This document shows, piece after piece, positions 1 through 9,494 of a stretch of 64,000 bases of DNA. The translations under genes and the position numbers were made by a program. The DNA comes from Zea mays. Its lineage: Eukaryota; Streptophyta; Magnoliopsida; Poales; Poaceae. Numbering within the stretch: the stretch's first letter is position 1; each line of letters begins with the position of its first letter. The stretch is taken from the NCBI RefSeq assembly GCF_902167145.1, contig NC_050104.1, forward strand, positions 108,139,849-108,203,848, written 5' to 3'. Under the pieces are notes generated by a model that saw only the letters and a program-made list of their open reading frames with translations, was not told the origin of the DNA and ran no database searches.

Positions 1-509
1 TTAGCGACACGCGGCCATGCCTAGACTGTTAAGAAACCTACTAGTCTAATACCATACCAAACCTACTCACAGGCTCAACATTACTATATAATAAACTAGA
101 TGAGTATCCGTTCGTTACAACGGAAACATATAATAACATGATAACTTATATATAAAATGTGTCTTATATTGTTATAAGAAAATATTTCATAATTCATTTG
201 TGATTCTAGCCATACATAAATTTTGTTATTTTAATTTAGTTGTTTCACTACTACATTGCAACCATAAGTATCATGCAGACTTCGATATATGTCATGATTT
301 GCATGGTCTCATCATTGGAGACCATGTGCCACACCTGCCGGTAGAAGTTCTATCGTACATAGTTAGTCATCAGGCACGCACCACCATACACGCTTCCTTA
401 AACAAAAAAAATGCAAGCGTGTGTTTGCAAAGAGAATTAAAGGCAGGCCGGCACAAAAGCTACCCCGACGATGGCGAATGGTCATTGTTGTCGGTCCTCC
501 TCTGCTCAC

Positions 510-1062
510 CTCCGGCGCCGAGATGACGCCACAATCCTTGATATAGTAGTCGTCGAACGCGCACGACATGGTGAGTACCGATGACTCTTGGTTGGGCTGC
601 CAAATGAAGTGCACCATGGGCTCATCAGCGAGGTAGTACACCTAGTCGTTGCACCACCAGATGTGCTACTCCTCTACATACATCTTGTTCGAGGACACTC
701 ACACAACAGCAACAATGACTGTCATCCCAGCGCACAAGAATTTATGGCCAGTCAGTAGCGACTTACGTGGCAGGTTGGGCTTCAGGTGGATGATGAGCTA
801 GACGGCGTGATGGCGCCGTCGTTGGTTGCGGTGCCCAGAACAACCCGAGAGTCGTCGACATTGGCGACGACCATGAGGTCCCCATGTTTGACGATGGACA
901 GCGCGGTGCAGCCGCTCTGACCGCGTCCAAGCGGCGGCTGCGCCGGAGCTTGCCATACACAGCGGCGCATGGGCCACATAGAACTACTTCCACAGGTCGA
1001 ACTGATAGTCGCCATGTTTCTTCTCGTCGTCGATGAGCGACGCCAACGCGAGCGCCTCGTGC
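510..1062 (-). pseudogene. Protein phosphatase 2C fragment (two broken exons)
   Basis: Two exons of a plant PP2C (Mg/Mn-dependent Ser/Thr phosphatase) can be read. The first (767-1062) has the DDEKKHGDYQFDLWK stretch and, after frame changes, GCTALSIVKHGDLMVVANVDDSR, where the family's GDSR metal-site loop has become DDSR. It ends LKPNLP at a good donor (CCAC/GTAAGT). After a short intron of about 83 bases, the second exon (510-683) reads CND-stop-VYYLADEPMVHFIWQPN, then MSCAFDDYYIKDCGVISAPE, and ends at a GTGAGC donor. Stop codons interrupt both exons and the N-terminal DGH motif and C-terminal DG motif are absent. Kept splice sites mean it was copied as DNA, which fits capture by the surrounding Helitron. 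It cannot make an active enzyme. Confidence 0.8.
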
Positions 1063-1392
1063 TAGTGGTGTTTGTTCGGGGTTTCCAAGTAAGAAACATG
1101 GATTCGTCTTTGGCATTGCTTTATGAAAATGACTTAAGTCAGATCCATAAAAAATATTACGGAGAATAAATGTCACACATGCAAAAAAAAGAATTTAAGT
1201 TGAAAACATTATTCAAATAAAAGAAATTGCATGCAAAACACTTTTTTAAATACTACTCCATCAATCCAAAAATATAATTTAATAATCTCGGTGATACTTA
1301 TCTACTACTACACATTGTGCAAGGGTAGCAGGTAGGCTTCGGGAGAGATGTAGTATATGTTTTTACTATAATAGATGTAGATATAAACACAC

Positions 1393-1455
1393 ATGTTGTG
1401 TAGTGGTAGCTATGAGCACATTTACTTGAGAGGTCGTGGGTTCAAATCCCCTTGG
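1393..1455 (+). repeat. tRNA-like module, possible SINE head
   Basis: GTGTAGTGGTAGC (1398-1410) resembles a Pol III A box and GGGTTCAAATCCC (1438-1450) is close to a B box, about 30 bases apart as in tRNA genes. The piece does not fold as a full tRNA cloverleaf by eye, so a tRNA-derived SINE head or relic is more likely than a working tRNA gene. No A-tail or target duplication was identified. Confidence 0.35.
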
Positions 1456-1703
1456 GCTTGTTTTTTTAATTTAATTTTAGCTAAGCGTGAGGAACGTCCG
1501 CTCTCACAGTTCCCTCTTCATCTACCAAAACGAGGAGATATATACTTCATTGTTGATATAAGAATTCGTGGACCAAATCTAGTACGCCCTCGTGCGTTTG
1601 GGCTTGCGCAAGAGGCCTTTGAAGGCACAACAATCCAAAGGTCTCTTTAAGCAATAATATGCTCACCGATATTCTTTGCATATAACAAAATGAAAATCAA
1701 ATA

Positions 1704-4143
1704 TGTATGACCCCCACATGACTTTGGCACAATCTGTATGCAAACCTTCGTTTCTTATTGTTTGCCTATGCTTTTTTTTATAATGGAAATTATGACACTA
1801 TGAAAATCATTAAATAAAAATAATACATTTAGTTAATAATGATATTTATGGTAATTAATTTTCTCTTAAGTGTTCGTTATTTATTTGCCTTTGGGATGAT
1901 TTTTGAATGCTCATGATTGATTTTGAATATGGAATATCATTTCTTCTTAAAAAATCATAGTAAATAATAATTATTGGTCCAAAAATAAAATATTTTATTT
2001 ATAAATATTTTTGGTTTAATTATTATGAATTTTAGGATTATTTAAAATTATATTTCGAATTTATAAAAAGGAAATAGAAAGAAAGAAAAAGAAAAAAAAT
2101 CTAATCTAACCCTAGCTAGCCGGCCCATTAGGCCCATGTAGGCTGGCCGCCACTTTCCCTAACCTTAGCCGCGCGCCCCTGTTTCTTTGCACAGCAGCCG
2201 CAGCCTCTGTCTTCTTCCTCCAAGCCAAGCGCCGCCCCTGCTCCCTGTGCTTCTCCCTCCCTCGCTTCCCTCTCCCCTGCCGCGATCCGCCAGCGACCGC
2301 GCCCAGCTGCACCCGCGATCCCGGCGCGTCCGCGACACCCGCGCCTGCAGCGACCCAAGACCCACCCGCCCAGGTGCCCGACGCTGCGCACCCGACAGCA
2401 GCAGCCGTCGAGCCAGCCCCGTGTCGCGCGCCCCCTGCCTCCCTTCCCAGCCGAGCCCCTGCCCGACCGCGCCGACCGCGCGACTCGCTAGGACCCCACG
2501 CCCCCGCGCACCGCGCGTAGCCCGACGCGCCAAGCTGCCGTGACGCCGCCTCACCCGACGCGTCGCGCCCATGGAGCCGAAGACCCCGCAACCGAGCCGC
2601 CCTACCGAAGCCACACACTCGACCGCGCGCAGGACCGAAGCTCCGAGCCACCAGCCCCAACACGACGCTGCCAGGAAGCCGACCGAAGCCTGCGTCCGTT
2701 CGTCTGCGCGTTATTGGAGCTTCAATGCCGTCATTACCTCCCTTCGTTGATGAATGCCATCAATGGCAGCCATGAAGACCGTCCGTTCATCCCTCCCCGG
2801 CGCCCTCTCATCTCCCCTCGCCCTCGCCTATAAAATAGATGCCGAGCCTCCTCCCTTGCTCCCCCAAGTTCTCTCTAGCTCCTCACATTCGTGCCCTGCT
2901 CTTTGGACCACGTCGGACAGCCTCGACTGAGCCCCTACAGCCGAACCCCTCCATGCTCTTCCTCTCGCCACCGGAGCTCCGTCCGTGCTCACCGTCCGCC
3001 GTCAACGCGACCGCGCAGCACCTCGACTGGACCTTCCGCGCCTCGTTGTTCGAACGCCGTCACCGGAGCTCGTCCGCATAGCACCTCGACCGTGCTCACG
3101 CCGTTCGTCGATCGTTCGCCATCCGTGGAGACTCACCGGAGTTCGTCCACGCCGCTCGACGTCGTACCTCGCCATCCGAACGCTCACCGACGACCGTGTC
3201 CGTTCTTTGCCCCCCAAGACCGCCGTTCATCCCAAGGTTGAAAACAACCCCAACCCGTTAATGTATTTTCTAAATCGTGTTTGAATTACTTTATTGATCT
3301 TATGAATTATTGTTGTAATATTGATGCGATTTGGCGATTCACGCGTATGATTTTTAGAGATGCGATGTATACGTGTAGGCAAAATTGAACCCCGCGACAA
3401 CGCTTAGTATGCATATGATTTTATAATTCTAAAAATGAGCACGATCACTATTCACTAACCCAGCGATTGTCATACTAGAAATGTTTATAACTAATTTCGC
3501 TTTAATGTGTGGAGCGATAATTAGTTAGTATTGTTATAAGTATAATCTTAGTAATCTTAGTGATATAAGAAATTAAAATAGATATTAAGCCACATATTTC
3601 TGGTCGAATGAAAAATGTATAGATTTTACTGTTCATAATAAATGTATTCATAAGTATAGCACCTAATTACTTATGATAGTAAAATGCCCATTTATGTATA
3701 ATAACCATGAATAGGTTATTAAAAGTCCCATTTAGTAATTTATAATTAATTCTTAGTATATTAATGTTAGAGGAATTAAATAAACAATTTTTAGTTATAC
3801 GTATAAATTCTATTTAGAAAAAGAAAGGAGAAATCGAAAGAGTAGACTTTATAATAATGACTTAACTAGGCGCTTATGATTTTCTAATAAAGAGATTGAT
3901 AGTTATGTTGTTAAACATAGGTTTCTTACTAATAAGAGATAATTTGTTCTAATTTAAAAATGACCTTTTTAATAGATATCATATTTAACAAGGTTCGTTA
4001 TAGATATTTAAGAATAGTCGTATTAAATAGAAACTTAAAAGTAATATGTCATATGACTTTTCTAATTATTATATAATGGCTTAATTAAGTGCTCATGTCG
4101 TTATAACTAAAACAATAGTTAATAACATACCAATGAATATAAT
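1704..4143 (+). mobile_element. Left part of an old chromovirus-type LTR
   Basis: The first half of a large LTR split by the Tat element at 4144. It has the family layout: AT-rich start, a GC-rich block (2110-3240) and a TATA box (TATAAAA about 2830) followed by a C-rich leader, then a long AT-rich tract. Its continuation is at 37541-39786, which ends in a TGTGACA shared with the other chromovirus LTRs in the window. The start at 1704 (TGTATGACCC) is a guess from similarity to the TGTAAYGCCC starts of its relatives; the flanking five bases (AAATA) do not match those after the right end (GAAAC), so this boundary is unsure. Confidence 0.6.
2829..2836 (+). promoter_or_regulatory. TATA box of the outer LTR
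   Basis: CTATAAAA lies just after a GC- and pyrimidine-rich block and before a C-rich leader, the usual arrangement of a Pol II promoter in a grass LTR. Confidence 0.5.
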
Positions 4144-5374
4144 TGTCGGCGTTTCGAGACCGGGGGGTCCCTAGGCCGACGAGTGAATGTCGCCACGTGC
4201 CCCAGCCCAGATGGGTCGAGCGCGAGGCCGAGCGCGAAGGGGGGAAGCGAGGTGGCCGGAGACCGGCGTGAGAGAGGTGGGAATCCCGCGGCCTTCGTGT
4301 TCGTCCCACGCCAAGGTCGGGTGCGCTTGTAGTAGGAGGTTACAAGCGTCCACGCGGGAGAGGGAGCGAGCGGCTACAAGCGAGCACCTATCTCGTCCTC
4401 GTCCCCGCGCGGCCAACCCTCTCTAAGAGGGCCCTGGTCCTTACTTATATAGGCGTAAGGAGAGGATCCAGGTGTACAATGGGGGGTGCAGCAGAGTGCT
4501 ACGTGTCTAGCGGAGGAGAGCTAGCGCCCTAAGTACATGCCGTCGTGGCAGCCGGAGAGATTTTGGCACCCAGCTAGTGTGATGTCGTGGTGAAAGTTGC
4601 CTAGAGGGGGGGTGAATAGGCAAGTTAAATCTTTTTCAACAAAAACTAGAAGCAAACTGGGTAAAACTGAATTGATCTCGAAATTCACCCAGTTAACTTT
4701 GGAAATGAGATGTTCTAAATGATCCACAGGGTTCAAAGTAGTAGATCTGAGAAGGGCACTTCTCAAAATCCACACACCAAAAAGATATAAACAAATCTTT
4801 CACGGAATGGTGAGAGAACGAAGAACACGAATAAGCACAATGAACAAGAACACAAGAGACACAAGATTTATCCCGAGGTTCGGTCACACCACCAAGGTGC
4901 CCTACTTCCTCGTTGAGGCGCCCACAAAGAGCCGGGTCTCTTTCAACCCTAATCCTCCCTTTGCCGACCACAAAGGTCAAGCCCACACACTAATCTTTGC
5001 TCAAACGAGCGGGTAATACAAACTTTCTTGTGATCTTCCACAAGATTTGGAGACTCACAAGAGACACCTAGTCGTCTAGGAGCTAGAAGCTCCAAGAGTA
5101 ATGAATCCACAAAGAACTCGATGTAGTACCAAAGCTTGAATGAAGAAGAGTAAGAGAGATTTGGAGATGAAGCACAAAAACCGCAGCTCTCAAACTCACT
5201 CAAAGATTTCTCTCCAAAGATTTGAAATGGGAGAGGCAAGAGGTGTGTGAGAGAGAGTGGGAGGTGTTTCTCAGGTTGGGAATGAAGTTTTGTGCGTGCT
5301 CTGCTGTGGGGAGAGAGGTAGGAGTGAGTATATATAGGTGGGGCTCCAAAACTAGTCGTTTTTGACTTTTCTGC

Positions 5375-5645
5375 CCAAAAACCGGTTGAACCGGTCCCAA
5401 AACCGGTTGAACCGGTTTTCAAAAAGCTGCGTACAGCTTTTTGGCTGACACAGCAGACTGGCAGAAAAAAGTGAACAGTGCAAAAACCAGTTGAACCGGT
5501 TTTAGAACCGGTTGAACCGGTTTCCACCAGCCAAAAACCGGTTGAGTGTCCGGTTGAGTGTCCGGCTGAACCAGTATTTTGAAAAAAGGTGAATAGTGCA
5601 AAAACCGGTTGAACCTGTTTTAAAACCGGTTGAACCTGTTTTTCC
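5375..5645. repeat. Cluster of AACCGGTTGAACCGG palindromic repeats
   Basis: About six pairs of imperfect AACCGGTT palindromes spaced by GA or a short linker, some with CCGGTTGAGTGT variants. Placement within the LTR matches the CACCGGACTGTCCGGTG arrays of the two Sireviruses, suggesting an equivalent regulatory block with diverged sequence. Confidence 0.65.
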
Positions 5646-6529
5646 AAAAAGCAATTTTGGCCAAGATAGACTTTAAAAGGTTGTACTACATACTTTCACT
5701 AAGGATTAACAAGGGTAAAATGGAAGTTTTGGATCAAGGATTTTTGAGCTTTAGTACCAACACCAACCTTCTTTTTGGATCCCCCTTGATAGTACGACGA
5801 TTCCTATACTCAAGTTAAATAAAATATAATTAAGTAAACTCCTTGAGTCATTGGTGTCTCAAGTGTGATTTCTCCATGGTGTTGCTTCATAAGGATCACA
5901 AACATCTTTGTCTCACCTTTTGAAGCAAACACAAATCGAGCCTGTGACTTGTGCCATTTCACCATATATGAGTTCAAATCATGGCTTCAAGTCACCTTAC
6001 TGATGCATCAACATGTTATAACTCTTCATAGCTGATTAGTTCATCGACTTAGTGCAAGTACTCTCTTCTTCACCTTATCCATGGTACCTCGGTCTACAAG
6101 CCGTCGCTTGGCCTTCACCTTCGCTTAGTTCCTCGAAGCCCTTTCCTTGCTATCTTCACCCTATCAAGCCATTCTTGAGTCACATCCTATTGAGCATCCA
6201 TTGTGAGAATCATTTCTTCAATATTATGAACCTTGCTTGAATGTCATCTAGATATAACTGCTAAGATCAATCAAGCTCTACTTTGATTCTCATATATTCA
6301 TATATGGACTAATAGTAATATGGTCAAGCCAATTCACGATTCCTCATATCTTATTCACTTTGGCTTGACCAATCCTCTTAATCACTTCAACCTCTATTAT
6401 GATCATATTTATGCATAGTGATTTCTCAGGACTTGTCCATATATTCAAACCAATATAGAGACCATATTATATCCATTTGCATTGTCTCACTGGTTATTTG
6501 ACCTTGTGTTGAACCTTGTTCACTGATCA

Positions 6530-6697
6530 CAGAAGCGGGCCCAGACATTTGATATTGGGTATTCAAAAATTCAAAAGATTAAAGAAATTAGTGCTCTAAC
6601 GCTATTTTGTGTAATACATTATCAGTAAATTACTATAGATCACAAAAACTTTGGGTATTCAATGAATACCCATGAATACCCTCTGTGCCCGCCTCTG
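6530..6697. mobile_element. hAT-type MITE, 168 bp
   Basis: Terminal inverted repeats CAGAAGCGGGCCCAG and CAGAGGCGGGCACAG (complement of the right end) are flanked by a perfect 8-bp duplication ACTGATCA at 6522-6529 and 6698-6705. Length, TIR sequence and duplication size fit a non-autonomous hAT element. It carries no ORF and sits inside the solo LTR, so it is one of the youngest layers. Confidence 0.9.
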
Positions 6698-7197
6698 ACT
6701 GATCATTATACACTATTCAAGTATGTTCATCATACTGAATTTCCTGTTCAACACTTAGCAAACTTGTTAGACCTTTAAATGTGTTGTTATCCAAATCACC
6801 AAAACTCACAAAAGGGATGAATGCACTTTCACGTGGCCGTCGGAGGAGCGATGGAGCCTGGCGGAGGGACAGCTGTCGGAGCTGTTGAGTCCTTGCTGAC
6901 GTCCTCTTGCTTCCGTAAGGGGGCTGAGAGCCGCCGTCGTCACAGAGTATGCGGGGCGCCATCATTGCCTATCTGGCGGAGCGAGCCAGATGGGACGCCG
7001 GTCTTGTTCCCGTGGCCCGAGTCAGCTCGGGGTAGGGTGATGATGGCGCCTCCTGTTGACGTGGCTGGTCTGCGCCCTAGGTTGGGCGACGTGGAAGCTC
7101 CTCCGAAGCCGAGGTCGAGTCTGTCTTCCATGGCTGAGGTCGAGTCCGAACCCCTGGTTCGGGCGAGGCGGAGACCGCCGGCTGAGGCCGGGGCGGA

Positions 7198-7620
7198 GTC
7201 CGAGCCCTGGGGTCGGGCGAAGCGGAGTTCGTCGTCTTCTGGGGCCGAGCCCAAGTCCGAGCCCTGGGTCAGGCGGAGCGGAGTTCGCCATCTTCTGGGG
7301 CTTAGCCCGAGTCCGAGCCCTGGGTCGGGCGGATCGGAGTTCACCGTCTTCCGGGGCTTAGCCCGAGTCCGAGCCCTGGGTCGGGCGGAGCGGAGTTCGC
7401 CGTCTTCCGGGGCTTAGCCCGAGTCCGAGCCCTGGGTCGGGCGGAGCGGAGTTCGCCGTCTTCCGGGGCTTAGCCCGAGTCCGAGCCCTGGGTCGGGCGG
7501 AGCGGAGTTCGCCGTCTTCCGGGGCTTAGCCCGAGTCCGAACCCTGGGTCGGGCGGAGCGGAGTTCGCCGTCTTCCGGGGCTTAGCCTGAGTCCGAGCCC
7601 TGGGTCGGGCGGAGCGGAGT
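7198..7620. repeat. 56-bp tandem repeat, about 7 copies (Tat 3' LTR)
   Basis: GC-rich unit containing GGGTCGGGCGGAGCGGAG and TTCCGGGGCTTAGCCCGAG. The last four or five copies are nearly identical and the first ones are diverged, as in unequal crossing-over or slippage from one edge. Confidence 0.9.
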
Positions 7621-8120
7621 TTCCTATGGTGCCTGCGGTCGGGCCTGACTACCTGTCAGCCTCACTCTGTCAAGTGACACCGCAGTCGAAGCGTCGCGGG
7701 CGGCGCTGTCTTTCTGCCAGGCCGGTCAGTGGAGCGGCGAAGTGACGGCGGTCACTTCGGCTCTGTCGGCTGGGGGGCACGCATCAGGATAAAGGTGTTA
7801 GGCCACCTTTGCATTAAATGCTCCTGCGACTTGGTCGGTCGGTGCAGCGATTTGGTCAGGGTTGCTTCTTGGTGAAGACAGGGCCTGGGGCGAGCCGGGA
7901 ACACGTTTGCCGCTGGAGGGGGGCCTCGGGCGAGACGGAAATCCTCCGGGGTCGGCTGCCCTTGTCCGAGGCCAGGCTCGGGCGAGGCGTGATCGAGTCC
8001 CTCGTATGGACTGATCCCTGACTTAATCGCACCCATCAGGCCTTTGCAGCTTTATGCTGATGGGGGTTACCAGCTGAGAATTAGGAGCCTTGAGGGTACC
8101 CCTAATTATGGTCCCCGACA

Positions 8121-8201
8121 GTAGCCCCCGAGCCTCGAAGGGAGTGTTAGCACTCGCTTGGAGGCTTTCGTCGCACTTTTTTGCAAGGGGACCAGCCTTT
8201 C
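8121..8201 (-). other. Tat purine tract and last internal bases
   Basis: Next to the 3' LTR, the minus strand reads GCTCGGGGGCTAC then TGTCGGGG, a G-rich polypurine tract that primes plus-strand DNA synthesis in Tat elements. The last five bases (CTTTC 8197-8201) are the target duplication of Sirevirus 1. Confidence 0.75.
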
Positions 8202-8439
8202 TGAAAGGGAAATGTGCCTTTGGGCCATTTCTAAGTATTTTGGTGATTGAGTGCAAACACAAGTGCTTAAATGTGAAAATATGCCCATGGATGAACAAAG
8301 TGCAAATCACAAGTTAAGGTATGTTTCTAAGCCTTAGTACATTGGTTTTGTGTACTAATATTCTTGTCTAAGTGTTAGAAACAGAAAGAAGAAGAGAAGA
8401 GGAGACTTGGCTGTGTACAGCCAAGAGGCTGTTTCGGTC

Positions 8440-8805
8440 TGGGGCACCGGACTGTCCGGTGGTGCACCGGACAGTGTCCGGTGCGCCAGGCTGCCCCAGC
8501 CGAAGAGGCCGCTCTCGGGTTTTTCTCCGGCGACTTCGGCTAAAATTCACCGAACCGTCCGGTGTGCACCGGACTGTCCGGTGAGCCAACGGTCGGCCGG
8601 GCCAACGGTCGGCCGCGCGATCGGCGCGCGACACGTGGCCGAGCCAACGGTCGGAAGGAAGCACCGGACTGTCCGGTGTGCACCGGACTGTCCGGTGCGC
8701 CAGATCTGCAACGGTCGGCAACGGTCGGCTTCGCCATTTAAGGAAAGAAATCGGGCACCGGACAGTGTCCGGTGTGCACCGGACTGTCCGGTGCGCCCGA
8801 CGACA
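8440..8805. repeat. Palindromic CACCGGACTGTCCGGTG array
   Basis: Multiple near-perfect palindromes, single or paired through TG, together with ACGGTCGG words. Such arrays upstream of the TATA box are known in Sirevirus LTRs. They are dense in CG and CHG sites, and so are likely methylation targets or protein-binding sites. Confidence 0.85.
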
Positions 8806-8861
8806 GAAGGCAAGGATAGCCTTCCAGATGTGTTCTCAACGGCTCCTAGCTGCCTTGGGGC

Positions 8862-8868
8862 TATAAAA
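8862..8868 (+). promoter_or_regulatory. Sirevirus 1 TATA box (5' LTR)
   Basis: TATAAAA in GGGGCTATAAAAGGGACC. The same box is at 16585, 26983 and 34625 in the other Sirevirus LTRs. Transcription should start about 30 bases downstream. Confidence 0.8.
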
Positions 8869-9100
8869 GGGACCCCTAGGCGCATGGAGGAGATAACCAA
8901 GCATTCCTTGAGCACTCTTGATCACTCACACATCAATCTCGCGCACTTGTTCGACATTCTAGTGATTTGAGCTCCGTTCTAGTGTGCTAGTCTTTTGAGC
9001 TCAAGTCTGGGTCTTGTGTGTGCGTATTCGCTGTGATCTTTGTGTCGTGTGTGAGTTGCTAATCCCTCCCTTGCTCTGTGATTCTCTGTGAACATCTTTT

Positions 9101-9409
9101 GTAAGGGCGAGAGGCTCCAAGTTGTGGAGATTCCTCGCAAACGGGATTGAGAAAAGAAAAGCAAGAACACCGTGGTATTCAAGTTGATCATTGGATCACT
9201 TGAGAGGAGTTGAGTGCAACTCTCGTCCGTTGGGACGCCACAACGTGGAGTAGGCAAGTGTTGTACTTGGCCGAACCACGGGATAACCACTGTGTCATCT
9301 CTGTGATTGGATTCTTGTGGTTATTGTGTTTTGACTCCTCTCTAGCCACTTGGCCATACTTGTGCTAACTCTTATCAAGTTTTGTGGCTATAAGTTTGAA
9401 GTTTTACAG
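9101..9409 (+). other. Possible leader intron in Sirevirus 1 U5
   Basis: GTAAGG at 9101 is a plausible donor, GCTAACTC near 9366 fits a branch point, and GTTTTACAG ends at 9409. The same three elements are at 27234-27546 in Sirevirus 2 although the sequence between has changed. This is prediction only; splicing would keep the primer site but shorten the leader. Confidence 0.35.
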
Positions 9410-9446
9410 GATCACCTATTCACCCCCCCCTCTAGGTGCTCTCAAT

Positions 9447-9458
9447 TGGTATCAGAGC
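9447..9458 (+). other. Sirevirus 1 primer binding site
   Basis: TGGTATCAGAGC, two bases after the 5' LTR, complements the 3' end of initiator methionine tRNA, the usual primer for copia minus-strand synthesis. Confidence 0.92.
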
Positions 9459-9494
9459 CGTTCTCTTCAAGAAAGGGACTAACCGCCCGAAGAG

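Larger units (their letters stand above)
96..1703 (-). mobile_element. Helitron 3' part (Helitron 1)
   Basis: Read on the minus strand, the left end has the layout of a Helitron 3' terminus: a perfect 5-bp stem (CCGTT 108-112 with AACGG 119-123 on the plus strand), an 8-nt spacer, CTAG at 96-99, and a T as the next host base, as expected for insertion between A and T. Helitrons make no target duplication and often carry host gene pieces; the PP2C exons inside lie in the same orientation as the element. I could not find the 5' TC end; the right limit given is only where the next LTR seems to start. The 95 bases before the terminus are AT-rich host or older repeat with nothing recognisable. Confidence 0.55.
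4591..6831 (-). mobile_element. Solo LTR, Sirevirus type
   Basis: A 2241-bp block with TG...CA ends (TGAAAGTTGCC...GCACTTTCA) flanked by CGTGG at 4586-4590 and 6832-6836. Reverse-complemented, it starts TGAAAGTGCATTCATCCC and ends in a run matching CACCCCCCCTCTAGGC, the same plan as the Sirevirus LTRs elsewhere here. It therefore looks like a solo LTR of a different Sirevirus family, left by recombination between two LTRs. No coding region is present. It holds a cluster of AACCGGTT-type palindromes and a hAT MITE. Confidence 0.82.
4144..8120 (-). repeat. Tat 3' LTR (interrupted)
   Basis: On the plus strand it starts TGTCGGCGTTTCGAGACC and ends GGTCCCCGACA, the same ends as the copy at 35919-37535. 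Removing the solo LTR at 4591-6831 and one CGTGG leaves about 1731 bp, against 1617 bp for the 5' LTR. The difference is explained by two extra 56-bp tandem units and a small GA insertion. Scattered substitutions of a few percent separate the two LTRs, making this older than both Sireviruses. Confidence 0.93.
8202..9444 (+). repeat. Sirevirus 1 5' LTR
   Basis: Runs from TGAAAGGGAAATGTGCC to CTAGGTGCTCTCA. A block of CACCGGACTGTCCGGTG-type palindromes (about 8440-8800) lies upstream of a TATA box at 8862-8868. The U5 side holds a C-run and a possible intron. Confidence 0.95.

Noticed and set aside
1393..1455. A functional tRNA gene
   Set aside because: A and B boxes are present but no cloverleaf or anticodon arm could be drawn; kept only as a tRNA-like module.
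2112..2663. Long minus-strand ORF in GC-rich DNA
   Set aside because: Lies in the GC-rich block of an LTR, has low-complexity Ala/Gly/Arg composition and overlaps equally long ORFs in other frames.
4949..5647. 232-codon minus-strand ORF with QPV/GSTG repeats
   Set aside because: It translates the AACCGGTT repeats of the solo LTR and has no domain.
8440..8805. Regularly repeated palindromes that resemble a CRISPR array
   Set aside because: Spacing is irregular, there are no unique spacers and the block lies inside a plant LTR; it is a known type of Sirevirus palindrome cluster.
8372..8970. ORFs with repeated HRTVRCAPDCPV motifs
   Set aside because: They translate the LTR palindrome array and recur at every Sirevirus LTR; no coding sign beyond absence of stops.
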